Below are positions 29,038 through 42,336 of a DNA stretch of 64,000 nucleotides, piece after piece. The notes beneath the pieces are model-generated. The model was not told where the DNA came from, searched no databases, and worked only from the letters and a program-made list of their open reading frames with translations. The position numbers and the translations under genes are program-made. This stretch comes from Megalonaias nervosa (taxonomy: Eukaryota; Mollusca; Bivalvia; Unionida; Unionidae), in the NCBI GenBank assembly GCA_016617855.1, contig JAECUM010016788.1:1-64000 (forward strand). The letters run 5' to 3'. Within the stretch, counting starts at the first letter, position 1, and each line of letters opens with the position of its first letter.

Positions 29038-29949
29038 ATAGTACGGCGTAAATGACCGTACCAATTTTCTTTCGCCACTGCTAGTAAATTGAATAAATGC
29101 TTTCAAAGTATTCTGATATAAAGACGCATTAAACGTGTTGAAAAAGTACGCAAAACCGGGGTGTGTGTGTGTGTGCGTCGGTTCACAAGTCAAATTTATA
29201 CGATTGAAAAAAAAAATCACAAAAGTCAAATTTCATTACAGTGGCAATTTCACTAACAAACTTAAGTGTATGCAGACCAGTCGAAATGTACAAAATATTT
29301 TAAAAACTCCGAGATCAATGCAAACTTGGTAAAAAGAAAATTCCGTTAATTATTTTAAATCATAAAGCTATTTCCAAAAATGTGTATCTTGCAATGTAGC
29401 TAATATAATTTTCAATATGAACGCTGCTTCTCTGTCATTTTACCAACTCTGAAAGTGTCGTAAACAGATGAAAAATCCGCTAATGTTGACGATGATAATA
29501 AACATTATTATTATTATTTGTTTATCTATCATGTACTGGTAGTAGTGGTGGTGGATACTTCAATTTATGGTGCTATTAGTTAAATTCAATCAAATTATCC
29601 TCCTTATCGGAATAATGAGATCTAACTGAGGTCACGGGTCCATTAATTGGTTCTACATGTTACAAGGTTATTGCGCGGGATATGTGATGAATCGGGTCGT
29701 TGAAGGTGCGGTTCCACTGGTTAATAACCCGCCGAGCCTGCACGGGTCTTGATAAAACCGATAACAAGGTTTGTAATTAGAAAAGTACCCTGTAACTCCC
29801 GATAAAGTTCTAGACGGATGTAGCTCGTCCTCACATTCATCGATTTCGTTCTGAATTGTGTGCTTGTCACGTGACCACATTATTATCAGATGCACCGACC
29901 TCAATGATCCCAAGTAAAGAACCGGAAATCTATCAACTTTTGTTGATTC

Positions 29950-30710
29950 ATAACGTCACATAACATGACAATTACTGTGAGAAGGCCTTAAATAAATTAA
30001 ATAATATTTGGCGCCATTTCCCCGCGTTTTCAATCGATAAGAAGTGTAACTTAACGTCTTGCGTACAATTTTGGCGCCCATTGCAACCTGTGTACCCTTT
30101 ACCAAAGTGGTAGCGACCGGAAGTCTCCCGAGAGGAAAGAGGTCAGTAATTTTCGTGTCAAGTTACACACACAGTTTCCAAATAGGGAAACGAACTCGTG
30201 TTGTATAGCGCGGTTTCTAGAGAGAAGGTTCTTCTTGTGAAAAGACTGAGCAAATTTCGAACGCTAAACTTTTGCGCTGGAAGGTTTTGCGGGATTATTC
30301 ATAACAACAAAATTTATTGCACGGTAATGAACAGTTTTATATAAATGTTTCATTCACTGAGAACAAGTGCGTGGAGCTTATATATGCTTCGAAGTGTGGG
30401 CTCTACTGCGCTGTGTAACACTTGAGGATTCGTCTTTTTTGCGCTTTTTAAACAACTGCTGTCAATTGTACGATCTGGATTTACACCACACGCATAAAAA
30501 ATTCAGTTTGATAGAGTGATATCGATGTGGAAGTTCATTTTCAGGGTTTTGCTGGAATAGCAGTTTAAATCGCTCGGTCGGAGCTTTGAGTTATTTACGT
30601 CACGTTTCCTGTGGCTGGGTTATGGATCAGCATATGTTACAGAGTTGATTCATTCAGCGAACCTCGATCCAGCACGGCTCTAGCTAGCATACAGAGGCTG
30701 GGGTCTGGTT
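29950..30710 (+). promoter_or_regulatory. Candidate promoter and non-coding first exon of Sprouty
   Basis: A CpG-rich, repeat-free stretch just upstream of the CpG-depleted block. Visible motifs are two E2F-like TTTGGCGCC sites (about 30006 and 30070), an ETS site ACCGGAAGT (30116-30124), a TATA-like TATATAAA (30338-30345) and a CRE-like TTACGTCA (30595-30602). Candidate donors are GGTT|GTAAGC at 30711 and CAGTAG|GTATTG at 31161. Sprouty genes in other animals are induced by ERK through ETS factors, which fits but does not prove the link. No exon can be proven without transcripts, and the motifs are short enough to occur by chance. Confidence 0.35.
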
Positions 30711-31213
30711 GTAAGCTATTGATTTGCAATACACAAAAGCAATCATCTTCTTTCTTCTTTTTACATCAGTTTGAAAAGGTTTGTATCTAGAATCATGAGT
30801 GTTTTATCCATTGATAGTTTTTAAGCGATTTTGATGTATCGAGTCGACGGTTGACATCAAAGGCTGATATATCATTCTGGGCACACACAGTGAGTAATTA
30901 GCCAATCCTAAATTTCGGTCTTGTACGGGATTTGATTGGTTTTGGATAAAACATTCCGGTGTCGCAGGGATTAGTACAAGCACGTACAAGTGGATATTCA
31001 TTCATAAGTGTTCTAGTACGAGGATTTACCTTCGTCAATGTCTGGGATGTAAACATTGCAGTAGTGTAGGGATCACATTGTCAACATGTATAAAGCAGTG
31101 TCAGTGAATGAAACCTGTTTAATTACTCAAACACTGTAATTGGGATTTACGCTTCAGTAGGTATTGTGATTTGTATGGATTATATTTTTCTTTCGATTGA
31201 TTTGATTCCGTAC

Positions 31214-31215
<2 letters not shown>

Positions 31216-31261
<46 letters not shown>

Positions 31262-31297
31262 GACACACACACACACACACACACTCACACACACACA
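31216..31297. repeat. (TC)n(AC)n microsatellite
   Basis: TC run to 31258, then AC units with one interruption, at the upstream edge of the CpG-depleted block. Confidence 0.95.
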
Positions 31298-33051
31298 ACA
31301 CTATGATAAATTTATGGCCTTAATTTGTCACGTTAGAATTTTAATAGGGGATGAGGGAAAAGTTCCATAAACTATACCACAATACCGTGTCTAATTTCCA
31401 ATTCTCTGTTTTCCATTCCTAAGAGCCTTTTTGTTTGTAGCAGATATCCGTATGTAGCATCAGTTTTTCCAGCATTACAAGTAAATATTTAATATTTTGA
31501 CTTTTTAGACTTAAGTTGTGTATATTTTGAGGTGAAAGTTCATATATATGTGTGCGTGTTACATATGCTTGACTTGGGGTTTGGCAGGTACAGGAGCTTG
31601 TCGGTTCTAAAATATTCTTCTACTGTAATTGCTTACAGTGAAGATAGCAGCCCCCAGATAGAAAGCTATGTATTGAGAAAACTGGACATATTTCATCAAA
31701 CATCTTGGAGGGAAAAAAATAAACATCATTTTGATTATTGGAAGAATGATACCTTTAATTAGTATGTTGCAAGGAATTATATATACATACATGTGATGTA
31801 TATTTTAATATTTTTGTCTACATGAATAATCCTGCTACCTTTCTTATTCGGGTAAATATAGCGGCCAGGGATAGAGCGATCGAATGCATTAAATCGGTAA
31901 AGATTACCCTTCTGATTCATTTTCTGAACATATTCATTTATGAATGGAAATTCCAAAGTATTACTTTTGTTACTATGTAGTGAAAGTCGCAGCACTTGAT
32001 ACCAAAAATTGTATACATTGTATGCTAAATGTATAATTAATTGGTTAGAATCCAGATTGAAACATTGTAACATGTTCTTTTGGTGGCTTGTTCCAAACTA
32101 TGCACTGGTCTTCACTGGATGGATCATTCATAATCTTGGGGTGGGGTGGGGTAAAAGTGTTCTACTGTAGACAGAAATCAGTTCTTTGGATCCTAAGACA
32201 ACTTTTCTGTGATTTACTCTTTGTTTATTTGTGTATATTACAAGGGATTTTGCCATAGCCTTGCAGAGTATATAGTCTAATCCATCTGTGGTAGAAAGAA
32301 AACCCAACATCCTCAGTTACCTACAAGCCGATATTGTTTCAGCTATGTAATCATTATTTGGCAGTCTATTTTTTTGTCTAAAAGGAGTAGATATTTATTT
32401 CCATCCATAGTTTATTATGTTTGACCATCTTGAAACATTGTTGTACTGTATTTAAAACATTGACACAAGTTTGAAATTGTCCTGTGAACTTTAGCGGCAG
32501 ATAAGATTTCATAAGATTTCATTGGTTCAAAATGAGGCATGAAATATTACTGCTTGGATTAAAGTTTGCTATTATTTTGACAGTGATGTACATATTTTTC
32601 CAGTGGTTTGTATGTATAAGGCACATGGTTTTCATTTCCTTGGCATAATATAGCCAGTAATATATTTAAGTGAAATCAAAAATGAAAAGCAAGAAAAAAT
32701 TTTCTATCATTGAATAGTTTTGTACTCGTAGCATGGGACTGAAGGTTTCCTGCAGTTTTTTTTTGTTTTTTTTTTTAAAAGAGAAAAAATATGCCTACAA
32801 CTTTTCTTTAGGTATAATGTTTGTAAGATGGCATTGAATATCCATTTTAAAACAGTGCACATGACATGGCAATGAAAAGTCGGCAGTGTTGCAATGTAAA
32901 GTGTAATATTGGTGTAACATATTCTCTATGTTAAAGTCGCACCTTTGGTTAGGATTCTGTGTGTGATTTGGATTTTTGACATTTCAGTCATATCTCTATG
33001 ATGTCTGCAGTGTGGCAGTTTGTAGTTATGTGTAGCACTGGGGCATCCTTT

Positions 33052-33161
33052 AGCATGATGTCCCATCCAGTCACATTATCCTGTTACCAGGCCGACAAGC
33101 TTTACACTAACCTCATAATGTTGGGTGCTAGTGAGGCAGCAATTAGTACCATTTTGATAAG
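33052..33161 (-). mobile_element. SINE-B, 5'-truncated
   Basis: Matches the body of the 21170 copy in the same order (ATGTCCCATCCAGTCACATT, ACCAGGCCGACAAGC, GAGGCAGCAATTAGTACCAT) but lacks the tRNA-like head. Most CpGs are lost. Confidence 0.65.
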
Positions 33162-33789
33162 TAGGAAGATTTAATTTATTTTAATCTTGAAATTAATAAC
33201 AAATGAGACTAAATTTATGTAAAGTCACAGTTGTCATTAAATGAGTGGTTTATTAGTTTGAAGAAAAAAAAGGGTGTATTAAATGTTGGTAGATAATGAG
33301 TGAACATTAAAGTTAAATGAGAGAAGGAAACATGGAAAATTCCACATGGCAGCTCATTTCAGATTGACCCGTTTATTTGAGCACAAGATAAAATGTTTAT
33401 TGCAAAAATTTAATGTCCAAGAAAAAAGAGAGCACATGCATATGGTAGGTGTGGGTGACTTGGAACCAGAATACTTTGGGATTTATATGGACAACTCTTT
33501 TCCAGCTGATAATTCAGGCAGACAATGAACAGGGTTTTCACTCCATCCCTCCCCAGAATTCATGTGTAAAGCACAATCAGATGATTAGATCCATTGATAA
33601 GTACTAATAGTTTATACCAAACTGTTGTTTCCATTGATAAAGCAGAGAGAAATTAAAACCCATGTTTTAGAGAAATCCTAAAAAAAAAAAAAAAAATCAG
33701 TTTTATGAAACAGATTTGATTGTATTTCGTTAAAAACAAGTAATTTGGTCACATTTGAATATAAAGAGTTGATAACATTCCCAACACTG

Positions 33790-33966
33790 CCATATATACT
33801 CACCTATAAGTAAAGTCAAACTGCAAACAACAAAGATCCTGTCTTGCTTGTTCTTCTGATTACTCCTAACAAACTGCACAGACCTAGATCTGCTAGCATA
33901 TTATGTGACAACGTTTGGGTCTGTGCAGTTTGCAATTGGACTTGCCTTACAAGTGAGTATATATGG
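33790..33966 (+). mobile_element. Nested-palindrome MITE, full length
   Basis: Starts CCATATATACTCACCTATAA and ends AGTGAGTATATATGG, followed by TA. The first hairpin is shortened by deletion. The second has lost its CpGs (CTGCTAGCATATTATGTGAC). Confidence 0.75.
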
Positions 33967-34044
33967 TACATTTATAAATCCCAACATCTGTCATTTAGGA
34001 AATTTGCAGGGTGTTTGTAGAATATAAAGATATTGTTTGTTGAG

Positions 34045-34090
<46 letters not shown>

Positions 34091-34414
34091 CTATGATAAT
34101 ATGCAGTACTGTTTCATTTTATAAGGTATCACTTGTCAATGTCCTCTGTACATTAATTACTAAATGAACTTGGTAAACTTTGAACAGTTTCAGATCGCAC
34201 TACAAACACATTGAACCTGTCTTGATTTCATTGAGGTGGAGATTACCAGACAAGAGTGCAGTGTTTGTTTGAAAGTATATTGGTACTAGTACAAACACTG
34301 TTTTGTTAAGTTCAGGTAAAAAAAATTTCAAAAAGTATTAACGAGTCAGCTAGTACTTTTTTTAAGTAACAGCTGCATGGAATTTTGATATCTGACAAGG
34401 AAAAAATGTGTTTC

Positions 34415-34690
34415 CTATTGCACTGGTTTTACAATGAGGGTAGGTAGGTAGGTAAGTTTTTAAATTTTTTTTTATTTGGTGAACATATTATAATGATTAG
34501 CATCTAAATGTACTAAGCACTTCAAAGTGCTCGGTAAAACTAACTCAGATGCCCAAATTAATTTGGGAAATTTTTCTTAATATTTTTTTTTTTTCTCCTC
34601 AGTTTTTCTTTTTTTTTTAACTGGGGGGGGGCAAGTGCTAGAGTCAGCTGTCAGCTGACCAGAAACAAATATTTTTTGGGAGAATATCTT
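34415..34690. repeat. Dispersed repeat D, copy 1
   Basis: Shares ordered blocks with 43932-44365: TTGCACTGGTTTTA, GTAGG runs, ATAATGATTAG..., GCACTTCA, CAGATGC, AAGTGCTAG and GACCAGAAAC. It is an unclassified interspersed repeat of about 280 bp with no TIR seen. Confidence 0.45.
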
Positions 34691-35710
34691 TTCATGTTGC
34701 ACTGCATACCAGACTGTTATTCTAGCACTATATTTGAAAAAGTGCTTTCATTTTTTTTACTGACTAGAAGAAAGCAAACGCTCATTCAAATAGGGTTTAT
34801 ACACTGACCATTAAGTGCATGGAATATCTGATTAAAAGAGCATAGTAAATTTATAAATGTAAATTGTAAGTATGATTCCAGTGTGTAGTTAACTACTTAG
34901 GTTTAGATTGAAACTGCTGATGTTACAGTTTGATACTTGATGTTATAGTTTTATCTTTGTAACTCTGCATGACAGAAAGAATTTGAAAAGCTTAAACGTT
35001 GACTCAGGGTTTTTGCAGGACATTATCAGTTGAATATCTGAGGATGCGTTTTGCTGTTGACTTTAATAATCATGCAGTGTTTCCCTTTACCCTCATTTGT
35101 GCATAAAGGGGCCAAAAACTTTTAATGTGACCCCCAGTTCTGATAGTAAGGGGTTTTGACTCTCACTTTTATACCCCTAGGGGAAACACTGATCATACAT
35201 ATTTCAAAATGGAATAAAATAAAATGGAAGAAAAGAAACTTTTGACTTGAATGTTGAATGCAGGATGCTTATGTGCTGCAGTTTCCCAGTCCGGTAGACT
35301 GATAACAGTGGGTCAGACAGAGTTGTTGATTCTGGTCCGAATCCATTGATATGATCATGATGAAGTGTATCTGTAGTAGTCCTCATTGTTACCATATACA
35401 CTATTCTGTCAGTACACCTCCTTTGTTTCCTCACAGAAATGGGGGATTAATGCTTGTGGCCTTTTCCAGTAGATCCCGGAAATATGATGGGGGGGGGTAG
35501 CTTTTCAAATCAAAGTTGTTTAAGAAAGATAATTATCTTGTGAAAATGAAAAATGCTTATATCTTTTCTTTTCTCTAAGATTAGTTCATTTATCAACTTC
35601 AATTTTTAATGTAAAATTATATGAAGGAAAAGTTCACTGCATGAATTACCTACATTTCTGTTGTACTCAAGAATGTGCTCATGGGTACAGGGTACTTTAT
35701 TATTTCCAAG

Positions 35711-35913
35711 TAAGAGTATTAGTACAAGGGTACGGATTCCATTACTGGATTTTCACAACTCTGGAGTACAAAGTAAATGTAAGAGTACAAGAGTACAGAT
35801 TCATTTAGTGGGTACTTGGATTTTCACTACTCTGGAGTACAAAGTAATTGTAAGAGAGCAGGAGTACAGGTTCAGTTACTTGGATTTTCATGACCCTAGA
35901 GTACAAGTAATTG
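35711..35913. repeat. Tandem repeat of about 70 bp, three units
   Basis: Units share ACTTGGATTTTCACTACTCT and GGAGTACAAAGTAATTGTAA. The third unit is shorter. Confidence 0.7.
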
Positions 35914-36200
35914 GGAACACTGTACTCCAACCTTTGTCTGGACAGAAGCTTTGCTAGGCTGGTACAGGGATTCTTTCAGACTTCATGAAAGTGTATGAAA
36001 ATAATTATATAGAAATCTGTACTCTTAGCAGATTTATTGGTGAAAACAATTGCTTTATTTTAATAAAAATCAGTCTTTTATAGATAAGAAATTTGTAGAG
36101 GGGTGGTCTTATGCCATGTCCTATATAAATAATTGTTTAAAACCAAATTTTTTATTCTGCAAAATTGCATTTTTATTTCTAAAACAAAGTATAGCAGTGA

Positions 36201-36304
36201 TAACTCCTAACAAACTGCACAGACCCAGATCTGCAGGTGCATTATGCAACAGCATATATGGGTCTGTGCAGTTTGCAGTTGGGCTTCCAAGTTAGTATAA
36301 ACAG
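36201..36304 (+). mobile_element. Nested-palindrome MITE, right half
   Basis: Starts within the spacer (TAACTCCTAACAAACTGCAC), includes the complete second hairpin (ACAGACCCAGATCTGC ... GGGTCTGTGCAG) and the right terminus, ending GTTAGTATAAACAG. The left half is absent. Confidence 0.65.
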
Positions 36305-37989
36305 TTGGCAAAATTTTTACATACAAAAGAATGATTAAAAAAGCTGAATTTGAAGCCATTATCTCCACATCATTCTTGCTAGGCTTGTAGGTCAGAACTG
36401 TTAATTTCCCATGAAAAAGTTCTATAGTTCACAACAATGGATCCAAGGTTTCTCTTTGATAATGACCAGGCTGGTAATTATCCCACACAAATGCATGAAA
36501 ACTCCACTTTTCATGCCTAATATTGGAGTTATTAACAGGCCACTTGGAGAAAAATCAGAAGTCCTAAACTGTTCTCCCTTGTTCAACTGGATTTATAGAC
36601 TTGTAGCTGTGACACTTTTTTGCAAGTTTGCTACATTGAATGCAGTCTAACAATAAGTTAACTTTTCAGAATAAAGTAAATCAAGCTAAAATGCAAATGT
36701 TGAATTAATTATGTCATTGCACATAATTTGAAACATAAGAATTGGCAGTTGTATTCATTTTTTTCTTCAGAACATTAAGCGTACTTGATGCAGACACTTC
36801 AAAAGGTACTTGGAGGCTGATTGGTTATTAACACACCTTATAAGTTCTAACAGTCACTTGCAGCCAATAGATCTCCATTTTTACAGTTCAGTACCTACAC
36901 TTTCACAATCAGCATACATTGGGTTTATAAGTAATTGTACAAAAAACCTTTTTTTTTTTTTTCCATTTTGCGATCAAGCTCACAAAAATAGGTGATTACA
37001 TGTATAACAATAACTTTGCTGACAGCTGGTTCTCTGTTGGTGTAGATGATTGACCGTTCTATGGGTTAATAGTGTACTTAATCAGTGCAATTGATCTGAT
37101 AATGTTTTTTTTCCTTCTAATAATCTATTTTGTCACTGTGTCACTAGTGCAAATAGCACATTTAGCAACATTGCACTCAGCTAAGAGTGAGAATCCAGAT
37201 CTGGTCATAGACATTTATTTTTAGTTGAAAGGTATTTTTTTAATGATATTTGAAAGATATTTTTTTAATGATATTTGTAAAGTATTATTGCATAAATGTA
37301 TGTTGGAAAGTGTTGTGCTTTGCTTAGTAATCTCCTTTGAAGTAAAGGGATAAGTAAGTAAATTTTGTAAATTGTGAATTCTGCATTAATTTCAACATAT
37401 TTGACATTAGAACCCATTTGCATTAGGATTGGGGGCTATTTTCAACCCCAAGTGACCCCGTCAGAATTCCAAGATACTGAAGTACATCCTTTATTTTGCC
37501 CAATACAGTAAATTTGATCAGGGTCAATTCTAGGATATTTCAACCCACAATATGGGAGTGAAAATCTAATTTTCTACTGTCATAAATAGCATGCACAAAT
37601 ATAAAATTCCCCCATTTGCGGAATGGTGAGAACACAAATTTTGTACCTCAGATTTTATATTTTTTCAGATTTGGTCATCATTCTGTCTGAAATGTTCCAG
37701 TACAGTGTATATAAGGTCCTTATTATGTTTTTGGGGATGAGGATGAGCTATTGGCATTTGTAAGATGGGCTAACCTTAGACTAATAAGCCTGATGCAAAG
37801 TTTTCACAATCCAATCAGGATCTGGCCTCATTTTTCAAGTCTCTTTTCACTAGAAAATCCCTTGCACATGCAGCATTTTTGAAGGGTACACTGATACGTG
37901 CTTGGCCAATACAGTGGTCTGGGAACATACCATTATACTTGTCTATTACTTTTGGAGTACACATTTCAAACTCTTGACTACAGTTTTTT

Positions 37990-38112
37990 AGTACTAATTT
38001 TAACTTTAATAGGTCTTGCTTCTTTTTTTAGGGTACTAATTTGAACTTTAAGATGACCTGTTTCATTTTAGCACTAATTTGAACTTTAAGAGGACCTGTG
38101 TCATTGCTTTTA
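37990..38112. repeat. Short tandem repeat, three units of 40-50 bp
   Basis: Units of GTACTAATTTGAACTTTAAG with AGGACCTGTTTCATT, decayed. Confidence 0.5.
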
Positions 38113-38935
38113 CATTTACAAGGCCATGTTTGTCACAATATCGACTGTCCTACAAAACTTGTCGTTTAAGTAATAACACCCACTTGTTTGGTTTAATTAC
38201 ATCAGGTACAGTCAGTACAACTTGTCCACGGCAATAAGTGTGCTTAACTGTAAACACATTTATTTTAGCAGACACAGAAATTGTAGAAAACCACGCAGTA
38301 GTCTGAATGCACAACTGATTAAGAACATGCTGTGTTGGAAACGTAAATACTTATTATAGAAATTAATTAATCCATGATACAAATGCCTGTCATAATGATA
38401 TGTTTGAATTCCTTGAATAAACAAGAAACGGGTTTGAATATTTGTGACCCATTTTCTTCTCAATGACCCCCCCCCCAATTTTGACTACATTGGGCTTCAC
38501 TTTCTTCATGAATGAACACTGAGCAAATACATGTGGTAGTTTTTACTCAAAAGTTTATTTTAAGATCCACTCCTAGGGGTTGGGGAGGGGGAGGGGGATG
38601 AAGATGGGCTTTTCACATTGGCAAGTTTTGCTGACCTTAGACCACCCTAGGACCCTATGTCACGCTTGGATCTCAACTAGGCAGTGCTCAAAATTGCTGT
38701 CACATATGGGCTATCTCAGAACCAGCCTAATGCTAGTGGGTGACCAAGTGTGTGATTTCATTCCATCCTTGATTAACTCTGTGGCACATACCCCCCACCC
38801 AGACAAGATGAGACATTTTGCAGAAATCTTGTCAGATTAACTGCACAGTGTACATGTTTAGCAATCCTTAAGTTTGCTCAAGGGGAACTGTTCCACTTTC
38901 TTTCAGACCAACAAGGTTGATACCAGTGTTCATGT

Positions 38936-39060
38936 AGCTTCTCGTGGGTCGGTGGTTCTTTCCGGGGTTTTCCCGGGTTCTTCCTCCACCAAAAATACTG
39001 GCCACCATGTATAGCCTATCATGTGCTGAAAAATGATGTTAAGCCCTACAACAACAACAA
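38936..39060 (+). mobile_element. SINE-A, 5'-truncated, 13-bp target duplication
   Basis: Only the body remains: AGCTTCTCGTGGGTCGGTGG, GGGGTTTTCCCGGGTTCTTC, CTGGCCACCATGTATAGCC, then GTTAAGCCCTACAACAACAA. It is flanked by a perfect 13-bp repeat CCAGTGTTCATGT (38923-38935, 39061-39073). 5' truncation with a long duplication shows insertion by LINE machinery. Confidence 0.85.
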
Positions 39061-39694
39061 CCAGTGTTCATGTTTTAAGCAACACATTGTGCATTGTTAC
39101 AGGAAATGACTGGTAGATCTTGGAGTTCTTGGAGAAGGGGATACCAGGTCCTTTATCCAAATGCAAGTGTGTATTCATGCATTTTTAAAATTTTTATGAC
39201 CAGCACTCAAATCTCATTTCTCTTGTGGATTTCTTTTTCTACTGGTGGCCTCTAATGAATGCCACATGTTCTGTTAGGCAGGCAGGAAGTTTATTGGCAT
39301 CATGGACAAGTGCTGCCATCTATAAAGATGGATGATGATATTTAAGGAGGAAAAACTAGTTCTTCTTTTCTTGTCATTTATGTGTGTTAAGAATGGAAAG
39401 AGTGATTTTCAGGAAACCTTTGTGAATTATTAGCCACAAGAGTGAAGAATAATTAGTCGCACACAGTCTCACATTTTATTTCTGCCTTTTTTGTGTTTTG
39501 CAGTCAAGAATTCTAGATAATATGCATGTTTGCATTTTTTACCCAAATTAACAGACTTGAAACGTGCAAGTTTTTTTATGCATTCAAAGTGAACAAGATT
39601 TTATATTGATCAGTGCATCAAATGTTGTCATTTTATTGTACCTTCTGTAACCACAGCCCATTAATTATGATGGTCATTGGATCAATATTGACTA

Positions 39695-39880
39695 CCATAT
39701 ACACTTATAAATCAAGATAGACTGCAAACAACAAGGATACTGATCTGCCATAGCATAATGCGCATGCAGATCAGGGTCTGTGTTGTTTGTTCTACTGACC
39801 ACTAGTAAGAAACTGCACAGATCCAGATCTGCCAGCAACAGCAGATCTGGATCTGTGCAGTTTGCAGTTAGTATATATGG
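39695..39880 (+). mobile_element. Nested-palindrome MITE, best-preserved hairpins
   Basis: 186 bp flanked by TA on both sides (39693-39694, 39881-39882). The second hairpin has a long, nearly perfect stem: AACTGCACAGATCCAGATCT pairs with the complement ending GGATCTGTGCAGTT, with a loop of about 10 nt after deletion. The first hairpin (GATACTGATCTGCCATAGCA ... ATGCAGATCAGGGTC) is intact. Confidence 0.85.
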
Positions 39881-41043
39881 TACATGAACAGGACAGGTTG
39901 TTGATATTCCAGGCACATTTGGAGGATACTACTCAGTTGCCATGGAAACATTCAAATAGAACTAACTATGTGATTGAGTGCACCCCGTGTTAAACAAAGC
40001 TGTTTGACGTTTATTCTAGGCACAGAAAATTCTTGATGCTGTATTCACAAAATACGTAGCTGCAAGGTGTATTCTAGAGCTGAATTTTTTTGGGGGAGGG
40101 GGTTGGAATCGCCCTTCTGTGAACTGAAAACAGAGGGTGTGGGAGGGTAGATATTTGTGGAGATTTAATGACCAGGGACTTAAATACTCCATTAATTAAA
40201 ATCTTGTATAGAACGTTTTCAAGTGTATATATTTGGTATATTTTAATGGATTTGTTTGAGTCTGACCATTTTGATTTTTGAAGTTAAGGTTGCCTGGGGT
40301 TTTGTTGGAAAAATAATTCCAGTGCCCAAACAGCAGAAAAAAATAATCTAGCTCAGATCTGTAACAAAAATAATTAATTCAATCCATCATATTAGTTGCA
40401 GCTTAAAAAAATCTCGAGTGGGGGAAAAGTCGTAATTGGAAATAAAATCCCAGCCCCCCCCCCCCCAATGAAATGGTCAGGCCTTGAAGGCTTGGCTTGT
40501 ACATGTAACATTATATGGACTTTGAACCCAAGACATACTGGATTGAGAGCCAACAAAGAATTACTCTGTAGACTAACTGGCCTTGGTCACTATTAAAATT
40601 AAAGGAAGATACTTTATACATGTATTCAAATTCTTGCTCCAGACAATGTATGTATTTTTTAAACTCTTTAGAGCAGCAATTTTAAGGGGGGTGGGGTGGA
40701 TTTAATAAAGAATGAGAAGTTCCAAGCAGATTTCCTGACATTTTGAAGGTTTTGGACCATGAAATGTAGTCTTAGAGAAACAGTTTGGTCATTACTCTTT
40801 AGGTGGAACAGAAAGCTCACTCTGCCCCATTGCTCACTCTCTCCCCTGTACATAGAGCAAACTCTCATTCTTCAGATTGCTTGTCAGTGTTTTAGTAAAG
40901 AAAGCACTTTTCAGAGTTCTACCAGCTAGGAAAGTTCATATAAATATCATAAATCCAGGGAGACCCAAGCTGAATTTTAATGAATCGCTAAAAGATGATT
41001 ACACAAGTGAAAGTGAAACACTGATTCTTATCCCCACTCTTTA

Positions 41044-41231
41044 CTGTATATACTCGCTTGTAAGTTGAATCTAACTGCAAACAAGAGAGATCCTGATCTG
41101 CCTAAGCATAATGCACCTGCAGATCAGGGTCTGTCTTGTTTGTTCTACTGATTACTCGTAATAAACTGCACAGACCCAGATCGTGGGTCTGTGCAGTCTG
41201 CAGTTGGACTCTTCTTGGCAAGTATATACAG
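41044..41231 (+). mobile_element. Nested-palindrome MITE
   Basis: Starts CTGTATATACTCGCTTGTAA after TA and ends GCAAGTATATACAG before TT. The first hairpin is complete. The second has lost its loop, leaving CAGACCCAGATCGTGGGTCTG as a near-perfect palindrome. Confidence 0.75.
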
Positions 41232-41644
41232 TTAGTGAAGAGCAGGGTTGTGTTGTGTTTTGTTTTGTCATCCCTGTGCGTTTGTCTATCAGTCCACATG
41301 TTTATCATCACTTCTTCTGTTCCATTTTGAAGAATTTAATGAAACTTTGTAGTCGTGATTTGTGGTTGGTGTTGGCAAACAGTTTTGTACCGTTGTATAC
41401 CTCAGTATCTCTGAAAATAATGCAATATGTACCAAAGTATACTGCAGTTATTTTAATGTTCAGGTGCGGGGGACTGGCACTGTTTTAAATGACCATCTGT
41501 CAATAGCTGGGAAGACATCTTCAGTTGATTTATAGCAGAACAACATCATATTATATCCATTATATGGTTTGGAATTTTTTTTATTATTTTGAGTTTAAAG
41601 AAAACAAATATATCTGCTCAAAAGAAAATCACAGCCTCCCACTC

Positions 41645-42336
41645 TAGTCCTACATGTAAGACCTCAACGCTGATATTTATGTTTTGGGCATCTGGGTCTT
41701 GCTGCCTAACTAAAGGCGCACTGTGTAGCTTGTTTTGATGTCAACTAACATCATAATGAAAGTCAAATTTTCAGGAATATTTCACACAACTTGCAACCAA
41801 TAACGACGCTTTTCTACAAAGTAAAGTCATAATGTTTTAGTCAGACTTTACTTACTATGATGTCTTTTCTCAATAAATTCAAATTCTCACAAAAGAAATT
41901 GACCTGTTTTCAAGTTTTGTTGGCCTGCGAATAAAAATATATTATGCCTATTGGAACTGCAAGCAACGTTTCATTTCATTCAAGAAACATATCCCCCACA
42001 TGAACCTACTCGAACATACATCAGCATACCTCGACTACCGTCGCATTTCACCAAATTCAAATGTATGTCAACAGAACATGAAAATGCGTCCATTTACTAG
42101 TGTCAGATTTTGATTCCACCAGGATAAAAACAGTGCAGTAAGTATATTAATTACATATCTATTTGTGGAAGAGTGTTGATATGGGATGCCAAGTGTGTGA
42201 GATATTCCTGAAACTTTGACTACTCGTTCCGATGTCAGCTGACATCGGAACACGCTATACAAGGCCCGTTATTTGGGTAGTAAGATGTAGCACTAAAACA
42301 TAAATACCATGAGATACGTCTTACATTGTAGGACTA
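41645..42336. mobile_element. MULE-like foldback element, 10-bp target duplication
   Basis: 692 bp. Inverted arms of about 80 bp start TAGTCCTACATGTAAGAC on the left and end in the complement on the right (GTCTTACATTGTAGGACTA). They are flanked by a perfect direct repeat CCTCCCACTC (41635-41644, 42337-42346). Next to the right arm is a perfect 26-bp palindrome (42226-42251, centred on CAGCTG); a decayed version (GATGTCAACTAACATC) sits next to the left arm near 41735. The interior is non-coding and much richer in CpG than the surrounding intron, so the insertion is young. No transposase is present. Confidence 0.75.
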
